From contig DATMOG010000090.1 in the NCBI GenBank assembly GCA_035568375.1, positions 1-24,138 on the forward strand: a DNA stretch of 24,138 nucleotides, in the 5' to 3' direction. Positions 1-5,585 of the stretch are shown in pieces (the first letter of the stretch is position 1; every line of letters begins with the position of its first letter). This DNA comes from JACDET01 sp035568375 (GTDB taxonomy: Bacteria > Patescibacteriota > Microgenomatia > Levybacterales > UBA12049). The notes beneath the pieces are model-generated. The model searched no databases and was not told the DNA's origin. It saw only the letters and a program-made list of their open reading frames with translations. The translations under genes were made by a program, and so were the position numbers.

Positions 1-758
1 AAAATAACTACCTCTCCAGGTTTTAATTGAACAAATTCCTCCAAAAGAGATAAATCAATACCATGCTTTGAAAAAAAAGCATACTCTTTTTCTAGATTCT
101 CATCAGCAGATAATTTTTCTTCATTTTCGTACCACTGTCCAACCGTTTTATCGATATATTTTGCTAATTCTGTTGTTCCTGCAACAGCATCAAGGATACG
201 AGCAAAACATGCTATCCTTTGCGTATTAAATGGGCTAGGATTAAGCCAACCATCACCATATTTTTGAGCATATTCAATTAATCTTTCTTCAATATGTTTT
301 TTAGTACCCCATTTTTCTTCTTTAAAAAAGCTTCTAAGACTCATAAGTCTTGTTTTAGCGGTTGTTTGCGGTTTATCTCTTTCTCTATACAATGCTGTAA
401 AAAGATAGATATCTTGTGGCACTTTCGAAATAATAGGTTGCCCCATGTCCAGATGGAGTACTTGATAGGAACTATCTACGACATCCGCACATACAGGTAT
501 CTCATCTATTTTTGCTAATTGGACACGTTGTCTAAATCTTTCATGTAGAGGAAGTCTTTGTGTATCTATGTTGGAAATAAACTTTTCTACCTGTGTTTGT
601 GCATTCGTAATATCTGCAACGGCATTTATAATTGAGTATCCTTTCTCATAAAAATCTTCTGGTACAAAATAATCTTCATAAGGTACTTGAAAAAGAAAAC
701 GTGCTTTATCAGATACATTTAAAAGCATTGTTTGTGGTGCAAATTGTTGATTATTCAT
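1..758 (-). CDS. Partial protein, possible Fe(II)/2-oxoglutarate oxygenase-like fold; riboswitch-controlled
   Basis: An open reading frame of 252 codons starts at ATG 758 and runs off the left edge with no stop, so the C-terminus is missing. It begins MNNQQFAPQTMLLNV and shows no signal peptide or membrane segment. I do not recognise the family with certainty. Seen: an H-x-D motif (HLD, residues 102-104, in LHLDMGQP), a TRLMSLRSFF stretch near 136-145, and LKPGEVVI at 245-252, right at the edge. This order (HxD, then T-R-x-x-x-L, then LKPGD-x-V-x-F before a distal histidine) resembles TauD/clavaminate-synthase-like Fe(II)/2OG oxygenases; the distal His would lie just outside the window. The LKPGE segment also resembles the cupin strand of type I mannose-6-phosphate isomerase, which is the main alternative. 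AAGG, 11 bases before the ATG, may be the ribosome site. The leader carries a cobalamin-like aptamer, so expression probably responds to a corrinoid. Confidence 0.75.
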   Translation of the reverse strand, partial: MNNQQFAPQTMLLNVSDKARFLFQVPYEDYFVPEDFYEKGYSIINAVADITNAQTQVEKFISNIDTQRLPLHERFRQRVQLAKIDEIPVCADVVDSSYQVLHLDMGQPIISKVPQDIYLFTALYRERDKPQTTAKTRLMSLRSFFKEEKWGTKKHIEERLIEYAQKYGDGWLNPSPFNTQRIACFARILDAVAGTTELAKYIDKTVGQWYENEEKLSADENLEKEYAFFSKHGIDLSLLEEFVQLKPGEVVI

Positions 759-776
759 ATAGCAATAAACCTTGAC

Positions 777-838
777 ACAGAGGAAAATATTAAAAGCTTC
801 CCAAATTGAGAAGCCTTATAAATAAGGCTTTCCTCTGT
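777..838 (-). terminator. Riboswitch expression platform with intrinsic terminator
   Basis: On the minus strand a 7-bp hairpin (GCTTCTC, loop AATTT, GGGAAGC; 814-796) is followed by TTTTAATATTTT (795-784), an intrinsic terminator ahead of the 758 gene. A second hairpin (830-811, AAGCCTTAT paired with ATAAGGCTT) uses four of the same bases (814-811), so the two cannot both form. A long-range 10-bp pairing (838-829 with 786-777) also competes with the U-tract. Mutually exclusive stems between an aptamer and a start codon are typical of transcription-terminating riboswitches. Confidence 0.7.
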
Positions 839-845
839 CCGAAGG

Positions 846-928
846 AATCCTAAGTAGTAATCCAAAGTTCGGTCCGACTTTACGGTAGCGTCACTGTTCT
901 GATTTACACAGAGTTCTTCCTAAGGATT
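846..928 (-). ncRNA. Putative compact cobalamin riboswitch aptamer
   Basis: On the minus strand a closing stem AATCCT (928-923) / AGGATT (851-846) encloses a core at 914-871 that matches the cobalamin riboswitch consensus. AGGAAGA stands for the GGGAA element. A TCTG/CAGA stem carries a TGTAAAT loop (consensus GGUGxAAxUCC). ACAGTGACGC-TACCGTAA follows (consensus ACxGUxxCGCxACUGUAA), then AGTCGGACC (consensus AGUCxGGAxACC). Only one base separates GTAA from AGTC, so the long peripheral arms of class I aptamers are absent and this would be a compact form. It lies between a promoter and a terminator switch, as expected. The match was made by eye against remembered consensus; a covariance-model search would decide. 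Confidence 0.6.
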
Positions 929-946
929 AATAATTATGATTAGATT

Positions 947-975
947 AATCTAACAGATGAAAAATCATTAGTCAA
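947..975 (-). promoter_or_regulatory. Sigma70 promoter for the riboswitch gene
   Basis: Minus strand: -35 TTGACT (975-970), 17-base spacer, -10 TAGATT (952-947). The predicted start near 940 gives a leader of about 180 bases that holds the aptamer and terminator. The -10 lies inside the perfect 14-bp palindrome TTAGATTAATCTAA (940-953), a possible operator. Confidence 0.6.
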
Positions 976-1011
976 TATGAAAGACTAAGGGAAAAAAATA
1001 CGTTCTAATCG

Positions 1012-1061
1012 TTTCCCAGCAATGCAAGCAAGAAGATTCTTATGATGGAGAACCTGGGAAA
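1012..1061. repeat. Inverted repeat of unknown role between divergent promoters
   Basis: TTTCCCAG (1012-1019) pairs with CTGGGAAA (1054-1061). A smaller AAGAA/TTCTT pairing lies inside (about 1030-1041). No reading frame occupies it, and it sits upstream of both divergent promoters. It could be a recombinase or regulator site, or a relic; the sequence alone does not say. Confidence 0.5.
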
Positions 1062-1099
1062 ACCCCAATAACTTACACAGATATAGAAAAATATACCCA

Positions 1100-1145
1100 T
1101 TGACACTATCGAAATTTCGATATATACTGTTGATATATCAATAGT
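1100..1145 (+). promoter_or_regulatory. Near-consensus promoter with two palindromic operators, drives recombinase operon
   Basis: -35 TTGACA (1100-1105), 17-base spacer, -10 TATACT (1123-1128); start expected near 1135. The spacer is almost entirely a perfect 16-bp palindrome, TATCGAAATTTCGATA (1107-1122). A second palindrome (1126-1145) has a perfect 12-bp core TTGATATATCAA (1130-1141) and ACT/AGT outer arms, and it covers the -10 edge and the start site. A strong promoter buried under two dyads suggests tight repression of the downstream 78-residue gene and recombinase. The leader to ATG 1262 is about 127 bases. Confidence 0.75.
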
Positions 1146-1261
1146 TTTAGGCTCAAATAATGAAATTTTCTTATTACCTAATTAATTTATTATTAAGTAT
1201 AATTCTTTCTTCGTTAAAAATAATCAAGTTTATTTTGCAACAAAAAAAGGATAAATAAACC

Positions 1262-1498
1262 ATGAACCCGAAACAAAAAATAGAAAATTTAATGCTTTCA
1301 ATACTTCCAGAACATGTTGAAGATAATAAAATACAGCGTGTCAGAAATATTTTAGGAAATAATGCATCTCAAATTTCTGATGAAGAAATAGAAATTTCAT
1401 TAGTACAATTTGAATACCTTGTTAATTCATGGCTTGATGAATTTGAAAGAAATATATTTGAAAAAAAAACACTACAAGAGATCTTAAGAACTCAATAA
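1262..1498 (+). CDS. Small acidic protein encoded just upstream of a serine recombinase
   Basis: A 78-residue protein, rich in Glu, Ile and Asn and predicted mostly helical, with no signal peptide, cysteines or obvious helix-turn-helix. I do not recognise a family. AAAAAGGAT about ten bases upstream of the ATG is a reasonable ribosome site. Its stop is four bases before the recombinase start, so the two are very likely co-transcribed from the promoter at 1100. That position fits an accessory factor of the recombinase (directionality or stability) or a small regulator, but this is inference from context only. Confidence is good that it is a real gene and low for any function. Confidence 0.7.
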   Translation: MNPKQKIENLMLSILPEHVEDNKIQRVRNILGNNASQISDEEIEISLVQFEYLVNSWLDEFERNIFEKKTLQEILRTQ

Positions 1499-1502
1499 GC
1501 GT

Positions 1503-3083
1503 ATGAATGGTTTGGGTAGTGATACTTCGACAAAGAATAAAGCCGTTATTTATCTTCGCGTTTCAACAGAAGAACAAGTGGATAATTTTTCACTTGGTAC
1601 ACAGGAAGAAATTTGCACAAAAGAAGCTCAAAGGAAAAATTATGAAATTGTGAAAGTATTCCGAGAGGAAGGAAAATCAGCTAAAACAATCACAGGAAGA
1701 CCTGTACTCATTGAATTGCTTGAATTTTGCAGAAAAAATAAGCGAACAGTGGGTGCTCTCATAGTATATCGTTTAGATAGGCTTTCTCGTCAAACAGCAG
1801 ATTACTTAGCAATCAGAAAGAAACTTGCCGAATATGACATCGCTTTAATTTCTACTTCAGAACCAACAGGTACAGGTCCCGCTGATAAATTTGTTGAACT
1901 CATGCTTGCAGGTGTTGCACAAATGGATAATGATGTTAGGAGTGAAAGAACAAAAAACGGCATGCGTGCCCGTTTTCTCTCGGGACTACATACTGGAGTT
2001 GTGCCATTAGGCTATCTTAATAAAGATGGGTATGTTGTAAACGATCCTGAAACATTTGAAAAAGTAAAACAGGCTTGGACTTTAATGGCAACCGGTTCAA
2101 AAAGTCTTCGTGAAATTGCTACTTTGATGAATAATTGGGGATTACGGCAAAAACTGAAAGGGAAAGAATATCCACTTCGTAATCAAACCGTCAGCAGACT
2201 CTTTAAGAATAAATTTTATTGTGGGTTATTAACTTCGTCATGTTATCCAGAAGAAGTGAGAGGACAGCATGCACAGATGATTACGAAAGAACTATATTAT
2301 AAGGTGCAAGCGATTATTGATGGGAGAAATACTAATATCAAAGTACCTCTTGCAAGAAAAAATCCTGATAATCCTGATTTTCCTCTGAGAAGAATTGTTA
2401 AATGCATCAAATGCGATACTGTATTTACAGGAGCATGGAGCAAAGGAAAACGGGCAAAATATGCCTATTACTTTTGTAGAAAACGATGTGTAACAACTTC
2501 TGTTGCTATAGATAAGATGGAATCAACTATGGTTGAAGAACTACAAAAAATAACCCCAACAAAAGAACAACTTGAATTGTTTATCTCCTTAGTCAGAAGG
2601 GTTTATTATAAACGAATTGCAACACTTCAAAAAAAACGAGAATCAGCGGATCAAGAAATAAAACGGTTAACTGAACTTAGACAAGCACTGATTGAGAAAA
2701 ATTTAGCAGGAATTTATTCGGATGAAATTTTCAAGGAACAAAATAAAGTTCTTGAGGAAAAGATTGCTATTGCACAAATGGCAAAAGAGGATGCTCTCGT
2801 TACTAAATACAATCTTGAGGCAATTGTAATATTCATGCGTGAAAAATTTAAAGACCTTGGTAAAACATATAGTGAAGAGAAAAATCTGAGTGTTAAAAGA
2901 ACCCTACTGTGTTCGATTTATCCCTCTGGGGTATACTGGATGTATCCGGGCATTTCGAACACCGAGATTAGCTTGTATTATCAATATATTCGTGACGTTG
3001 CTATGGCAAGCGCCGCGTTTGGTGAGCCGGGCGGGATTCGAACCCGCGACCAAGAGCTTAAAAGGCTCCTGCTCTACCGCTGA
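1503..3083 (+). CDS. Large serine recombinase, native C-terminus replaced by tRNA-Lys sequence
   Basis: A 526-codon frame. The N-terminal resolvase domain has the catalytic serine in YLRVSTEEQ (Ser21) and the YRLDRLSR arginine motif near residues 92-99. A Recombinase domain follows (about 170-250: PLGY, LREIATLMNNWG, NQTVSRLFKNKFYCGLL). A Zn ribbon has CIKC paired with CRKRC (about 301-330), followed by a long coiled coil (about 360-440). These are the hallmarks of phage/ICE-type large serine integrases, which join attP and attB via a 5'-phosphoserine intermediate. From codon 510 onward the frame reads antisense through the tRNA-Lys gene (GGIRTRDQELKR and so on), so the last 17 residues are not native. 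A relic copy at 4117-4323 continues instead with KETFLEHLEAYSHQV. The protein is therefore probably the integrated, tail-swapped form; whether it is still active is unknown. Confidence 0.9.
   Translation: MNGLGSDTSTKNKAVIYLRVSTEEQVDNFSLGTQEEICTKEAQRKNYEIVKVFREEGKSAKTITGRPVLIELLEFCRKNKRTVGALIVYRLDRLSRQTADYLAIRKKLAEYDIALISTSEPTGTGPADKFVELMLAGVAQMDNDVRSERTKNGMRARFLSGLHTGVVPLGYLNKDGYVVNDPETFEKVKQAWTLMATGSKSLREIATLMNNWGLRQKLKGKEYPLRNQTVSRLFKNKFYCGLLTSSCYPEEVRGQHAQMITKELYYKVQAIIDGRNTNIKVPLARKNPDNPDFPLRRIVKCIKCDTVFTGAWSKGKRAKYAYYFCRKRCVTTSVAIDKMESTMVEELQKITPTKEQLELFISLVRRVYYKRIATLQKKRESADQEIKRLTELRQALIEKNLAGIYSDEIFKEQNKVLEEKIAIAQMAKEDALVTKYNLEAIVIFMREKFKDLGKTYSEEKNLSVKRTLLCSIYPSGVYWMYPGISNTEISLYYQYIRDVAMASAAFGEPGGIRTRDQELKRLLLYR
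3018..3029. other. Proposed attachment-site core (recombinase gene / tRNA-Lys junction)
   Basis: TTTGGTGAGCCG is the point where the recombinase gene meets the tRNA-Lys 3' end. It encodes FGEP of the recombinase and, on the other strand, the end of the acceptor stem, the discriminator base and CCA. The relic at 4210-4287 matches 2952-3029 at 67 of 78 positions without gaps and diverges immediately after this core. The same 12 bases occur at 4210-4221 on the other strand. The partner att copy would be at the far (left) end of the element, outside the window. Confidence 0.6.
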
Positions 3084-3094
3084 GCTACCGGCCC
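3020..3094 (-). tRNA. tRNA-Lys(TTT)
   Basis: All four arms fold. The acceptor is GGGCCGG/CCGGCTC with one G-T pair, the D stem GCTC/GAGC, and the anticodon stem GGAGC/GCTCT with loop CTTTTAA (anticodon TTT). The T arm is GCGGG-TTCGAAT-CCCGC. Discriminator A is followed by an encoded CCA (3022-3020). The 3' end lies inside the frame of the convergent recombinase gene and appears to have been rebuilt by the integrated element, since the relic recombinase carries the same CGGCTCACCA sequence. The neighbouring tRNA-Glu has no encoded CCA. Confidence 0.97.
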
Positions 3095-3108
3095 AAAATG
3101 TACGTTCA

Positions 3109-3137
3109 ATTATACCAACCTCAGAGGCCAATGACAA
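3109..3137 (-). promoter_or_regulatory. Promoter of tRNA-Lys
   Basis: Minus strand: -35 TTGTCA (3137-3132), 17-base spacer, -10 TATAAT (3114-3109). The predicted start near 3102 lies about eight bases before the mature tRNA 5' end. Confidence 0.75.
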
Positions 3138-3285
3138 GTAAAAGCTATAATGTAGTTCTTAAAAATAAATATGCAACTTAATGTGGGTAAATATATTGCT
3201 TGAATCGATTAATCAGGGCCTATCTAATAGCGTTATCCTGCTTTATAGTCTTCGAATATCTCTAAAATACATGGCATAAATCTTT

Positions 3286-3606
3286 TTATCGATTAATTGA
3301 TTTTTTTATCTGCATGAATATATCTCTTAGACACATGTTAAGAATGAATAGCATTCTAGCAAGCGAAAAACTAAATGTCAGGTTATCATATATTTTCTTT
3401 AGACATGAATCAAACCCAATAGTCGTAATTTGAAATAAGACATTTTGTTTTGTGGTTACTATATATCCTTTTGAAAATTGATTACGCATCAATTCTCTGC
3501 TAATTGTAATATGTTTTGATTCGAAAAGGGTTATTATCTCTTGTACATGTAATACTGCAATTATATCTTGTTTTTCCTCTATTAATTTTTTTCGGTATTT
3601 TACCAA
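3286..3606 (-). CDS. Doubtful 106-residue hypothetical protein
   Basis: An open frame of 107 codons from a TTG (3606) to a stop at 3286, in the otherwise empty 577 bases between the two tRNA genes. The translation starts MVKYRKKLIEEKQDIIAVL and has mixed hydrophobic and charged composition, two cysteines and a basic C-terminus. I recognise no family. The start is weak, with no Shine-Dalgarno, and the start codon overlaps the proposed tRNA-Glu -35 box. It could be a small real gene, a relic or chance. The rest of the inter-tRNA space shows only the two tRNA promoters. Confidence 0.25.
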   Translation of the reverse strand: MVKYRKKLIEEKQDIIAVLHVQEIITLFESKHITISRELMRNQFSKGYIVTTKQNVLFQITTIGFDSCLKKIYDNLTFSFSLARMLFILNMCLRDIFMQIKKSINR

Positions 3607-3627
3607 CGCTCGTTTCTATGTTATAAT
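3599..3627 (+). promoter_or_regulatory. Promoter of tRNA-Glu (extended -10)
   Basis: -35 TTTACC (3599-3604), 17-base spacer, and TGT immediately before -10 TATAAT (3622-3627), forming a consensus extended -10. The start near 3634 leaves about 38 bases of 5' leader to be processed. Confidence 0.65.
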
Positions 3628-3671
3628 TAGCCTTAGAGAAATTAAAAGTGCCAATTTTTCTTTTGTGACCT

Positions 3672-3745
3672 GGCCCCATCGTCTAGCGGCCTAGGACGTC
3701 GGGCTTTCATCCCGAAAATCGCGGGTTCGATTCCCGCTGGGGTCA
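3672..3745 (+). tRNA. tRNA-Glu(TTC)
   Basis: The acceptor is GGCCCCA/TGGGGTC, and the anticodon stem TCGGG/CCCGA has loop CTTTCAT, giving anticodon TTC. The T arm is GCGGG-TTCGATT-CCCGC, with discriminator A at 3745. The next bases are CTC, so CCA is not encoded and must be added by a nucleotidyltransferase. The ATCGTCTAG start and the D loop are typical of bacterial tRNA-Glu. Confidence 0.96.
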
Positions 3746-3753
3746 CTCAAGGC

Positions 3754-3777
3754 TAAAGTTTAAGACTTTATGTTTTT
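3754..3777 (+). terminator. Weak terminator-like hairpin after tRNA-Glu
   Basis: TAAAGT (3754-3759) pairs with ACTTTA (3765-3770) around a five-base loop, followed by TGTTTTT. The placement nine bases after the tRNA is right, but the stem is short and AT-rich. Confidence 0.4.
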
Positions 3778-3873
3778 GCTCAATTTTTGAAGCTATTGGT
3801 GTTCCAATCCTTTTCGGAGAGTTATATAAATTCAGCCTCGCTTTTTTGCACATGAGTAGAGCATTAGAATTTC

Positions 3874-3882
3874 TGATATAAT
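3874..3882 (+). promoter_or_regulatory. Extended -10 promoter placed for a leaderless mRNA
   Basis: TGATATAAT is an exact extended -10 (TGnTATAAT). Counting seven bases from its last T puts the transcript start at 3889-3890, on the GTG start codon of the next gene. No convincing -35 and no Shine-Dalgarno are present. Confidence 0.65.
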
Positions 3883-3889
3883 AATACAT

Positions 3890-4105
3890 GTGAAACAGAA
3901 TCATATTGAATATCATAAAGACGGAAGCATATGGGCAAAAGGGGAAATGGTAGATGGAGAGTGTGAAGGGTACTGGGAATGGTTTAGGAAAGATGGAATA
4001 AAAATGAGGTCAGGATATTTTAAGAATGGAAAACAAGTTGGAGAATGGATTACATATGATAAGAATAGTAAAGTTTACAAGGTAACCAATCTAGATAAGA
4101 AATAG
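3890..4105 (+). CDS. Small MORN-type repeat protein, YwqK-like
   Basis: A 71-residue protein with repeated G-x-x-x-W/Y aromatic-glycine units: HKDGSIWAKGEMVDGECEGYWEWF, then RKDGIKMRSGYFKNGKQVGEWITYD. This pattern is the MORN_2 type found in proteins annotated as the YwqK family, some of which are called antitoxins; short stand-alone versions like this are common and have no proven role. It is cytoplasmic, with no signal peptide or membrane segment. I chose the GTG at 3890 because an extended -10 ends eight bases before it and there is no in-frame ATG nearby. No toxin partner is visible next to it, so an antitoxin role is not supported here. Confidence 0.8.
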   Translation: MKQNHIEYHKDGSIWAKGEMVDGECEGYWEWFRKDGIKMRSGYFKNGKQVGEWITYDKNSKVYKVTNLDKK

Positions 4106-4116
4106 ATTCTTATTAC

Positions 4117-4323
4117 TTAAGCATAAATAGGTATCTGAATTTGTAACTCCTGAAAGGTATTATAAACTTGATGCGAATAAGCCTCCAGGTGTTCCAAAAA
4201 TGTCTCCTTCGGCTCACCAAACACGGTGCTCGTTATATCAATACCACGAATATATTGATAATACAAGCTAATCTTGGTGTTAGAAATCTCGTCTGTAAAG
4301 TGGTGAGTTATTTTAATATTTTG
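4117..4323 (-). pseudogene. Relic of a serine recombinase C-terminus (uninterrupted tail)
   Basis: An open frame of 68 codons, bounded upstream by TAA (4324-4326) and without a start codon, ends at TAA 4119-4117. The middle reads ISNTKISLYYQYIR...FGEP, matching the end of the recombinase at 1503-3083. Bases 4287-4210 align with 2952-3029 at 67 of 78 positions with no gap, and many of the differences are transitions. After FGEP it continues KETFLEHLEAYSHQV...IYA, which is probably the native tail that the intact recombinase has lost to tRNA-Lys. The catalytic, Zn and coiled-coil regions are missing and the orientation is opposite. It is best read as debris of an earlier related element, left near the same tRNA. 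Confidence 0.8.
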
Positions 4324-4355
4324 TTAGTGTTATTTCATTTTTTTTAGTTTCGGAT

Positions 4356-5150
4356 TTAAGCATGCTTTTTGACAATGTATGTATAGATAAAGTAGGCACT
4401 AATATAACAAGTTATAAGAGAGATGAGCGATCCCCACAATATTCCAAACTGCTGTAAAGTAAATCTTGAGACAATGACAAAAACAAGTGTACTTACCCAA
4501 GCAAATAAAGAATTTTTGGCAACAGATGCAGAGAATGCAGGACCATGTGCAAAATAAGTTATTAGAAGTGTGCTACTGAATGTGGCAGGAAATGCTGAAA
4601 CTATACCTCCAAGTAAAGGGCTACTAGCTTTTGCTAGAATAACTGATAGAGCAACGATTAAACCACTAAATAAACCTCTAAGTAGTATTATCTTTGGCGA
4701 ATATACAATTTTGTTACCTTTAGATGTGGTAATAGTTAGTATACGGGTAACAAAAATATGTGCTACAAGGAAAAGTACAAAAAATATAGTTATAGATATA
4801 AAAAAGCTAGTGATATGTGCGGCAATCAGTGCATAAGCTGCGATTGCCCATACAAGTATTGCAGCAAAAATTGCCAACCAGACATTTTGTTTTACCAAAT
4901 AGACATAAGTAATTAAGAATAAACAAGCTACTCCAATTATTGCAGGAATGAGTGTTGTCGCTTCAACACTCGCCTCAGAAGTCTGTGTCCAACCAATGAA
5001 CAATAATCCAAAAAGGACAGTGGAAGGTAGACCAGTAATGAGTCCTCCAATTTTTGATCCAAGTTTGTCTGCAGCAATGGTTGAAATCAGTATATATGAA
5101 CCGCCAACCAGAAAAGAAAGAAAAAGTTTGATAAAAAAGATTGTAGTCAT
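4356..5150 (-). CDS. Multi-pass membrane protein with internal duplication
   Basis: A 264-residue, very hydrophobic protein with about eight membrane segments. Two equivalent segments carry a glycine-proline motif: GGLITGLPSTVLFG (about 35-48) and GGIVSAFPATFSST (about 179-192). Each follows a first helix and a short polar stretch, suggesting that two halves arose by duplication. That is a common design in small transporters and resembles DUF3147-type proteins, though I cannot assign a family. The ATG at 5150 overlaps the stop of the YciI pseudogene by four bases (ATGA), so translation was probably coupled to it. No Shine-Dalgarno is seen. With the upstream gene broken, expression of this one may now be reduced or depend on re-initiation. 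Confidence 0.85.
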   Translation of the reverse strand: MTTIFFIKLFLSFLVGGSYILISTIAADKLGSKIGGLITGLPSTVLFGLLFIGWTQTSEASVEATTLIPAIIGVACLFLITYVYLVKQNVWLAIFAAILVWAIAAYALIAAHITSFFISITIFFVLFLVAHIFVTRILTITTSKGNKIVYSPKIILLRGLFSGLIVALSVILAKASSPLLGGIVSAFPATFSSTLLITYFAHGPAFSASVAKNSLFAWVSTLVFVIVSRFTLQQFGILWGSLISLITCYISAYFIYTYIVKKHA

Positions 5151-5440
5151 TTAGCAAAGGAAAGACCGATTTTACACGGGACTATCTCAATTCTCTTACA
5201 GACATTTCTTGTAATATAGGGTTCAGTCTTTAAAAACTTATCTAATTCTTTTCTATTTAGGGAATCTACTATCATAATTGACCCCATCATTTGATTATTT
5301 TCATCAAGCATTGCAACTCCCATATGATATCTCTCTTCAGTTTTTAGTTATTCACCTGTTAGAATATGTTGATCTCTTACAGCTAAACGTTTTTTGAGAC
5401 CGTTATCCTTATCATTGTAGGCAATAATTGCAAACTGCAT
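5147..5440 (-). pseudogene. YciI-family protein gene interrupted by one in-frame stop
   Basis: A 98-codon frame from ATG 5440 to TGA 5147 is open except for a single TAA at 5350-5348 (codon 31). The translation reads MQFAIIAYNDKD...RLAVRDQHILTGE, stop, LKTEERYHMGVAMLDENNQ...MIVDSLNRKELDKFLKTEPY...KRIEIVPCKIG. This follows YciI proteins along their full length: an N-terminal beta strand, R-x-x-H, the G-G-x-M/L central strand, and a VD...L..FL..EPY helix region. YciI is a small ferredoxin-like-fold protein of debated enzymatic role. No frameshift is seen. The stop is either a recent nonsense mutation or a base error; restart at ATG 5325-5323 (MGVAMLDEN) is conceivable. It overlaps the next gene by ATGA. 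Confidence 0.8.
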
Positions 5441-5449
5441 ATTAAAATA

Positions 5450-5458
5450 ATTATAACA
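5450..5458 (-). promoter_or_regulatory. Extended -10 promoter just before the YciI pseudogene
   Basis: Minus strand TGTTATAAT (5458-5450), an exact extended -10. The predicted start near 5443 lies three bases before the ATG, so the mRNA would be almost leaderless. A second TATAAT lies 16 bases further upstream. No good -35 is seen. Confidence 0.6.
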
Positions 5459-5585
5459 AAAAATTATAAAGCCTGCTAAGGTGTACTCGTCATATATTTA
5501 CTGGAATAGTTGATTTGAGAAAGATCAAAGGTGACTAAACACGAGGGATGCATGTTTCTATTGATAGCTGTATTAGTAATGTGGA

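Noticed and set aside
294..518. Forward 74-codon frame near the left edge
   Set aside because: It is antisense to the long open reverse-strand gene that continues off the edge, which has far better coding character.
1100..1145. Palindromes as serine-recombinase att sites
   Set aside because: They coincide precisely with promoter spacer and start site; the junction evidence puts att at 3018-3029.
3030..3083. The final 17 residues of the recombinase frame as a real domain
   Set aside because: They are the antisense of a perfectly folding tRNA-Lys; the relic copy shows a different native continuation.
2890..3141. Overlapping open frames on both strands across the recombinase end and tRNA-Lys
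   Set aside because: They are shadows of the recombinase gene and tRNA, with no independent start signals.
3890..4105. YwqK-like protein as one half of a toxin-antitoxin pair
   Set aside because: There is no adjacent small toxin-like gene; the neighbours are a tRNA and a recombinase relic.
5147..5440. TAA or TGA reassignment to explain the in-frame stop in the YciI gene
   Set aside because: Intact genes around it (for example uvrA and the YwqK-like gene end in TAA, mutS and the flippase in TGA) use these as normal stops and show no internal TAA or TGA.
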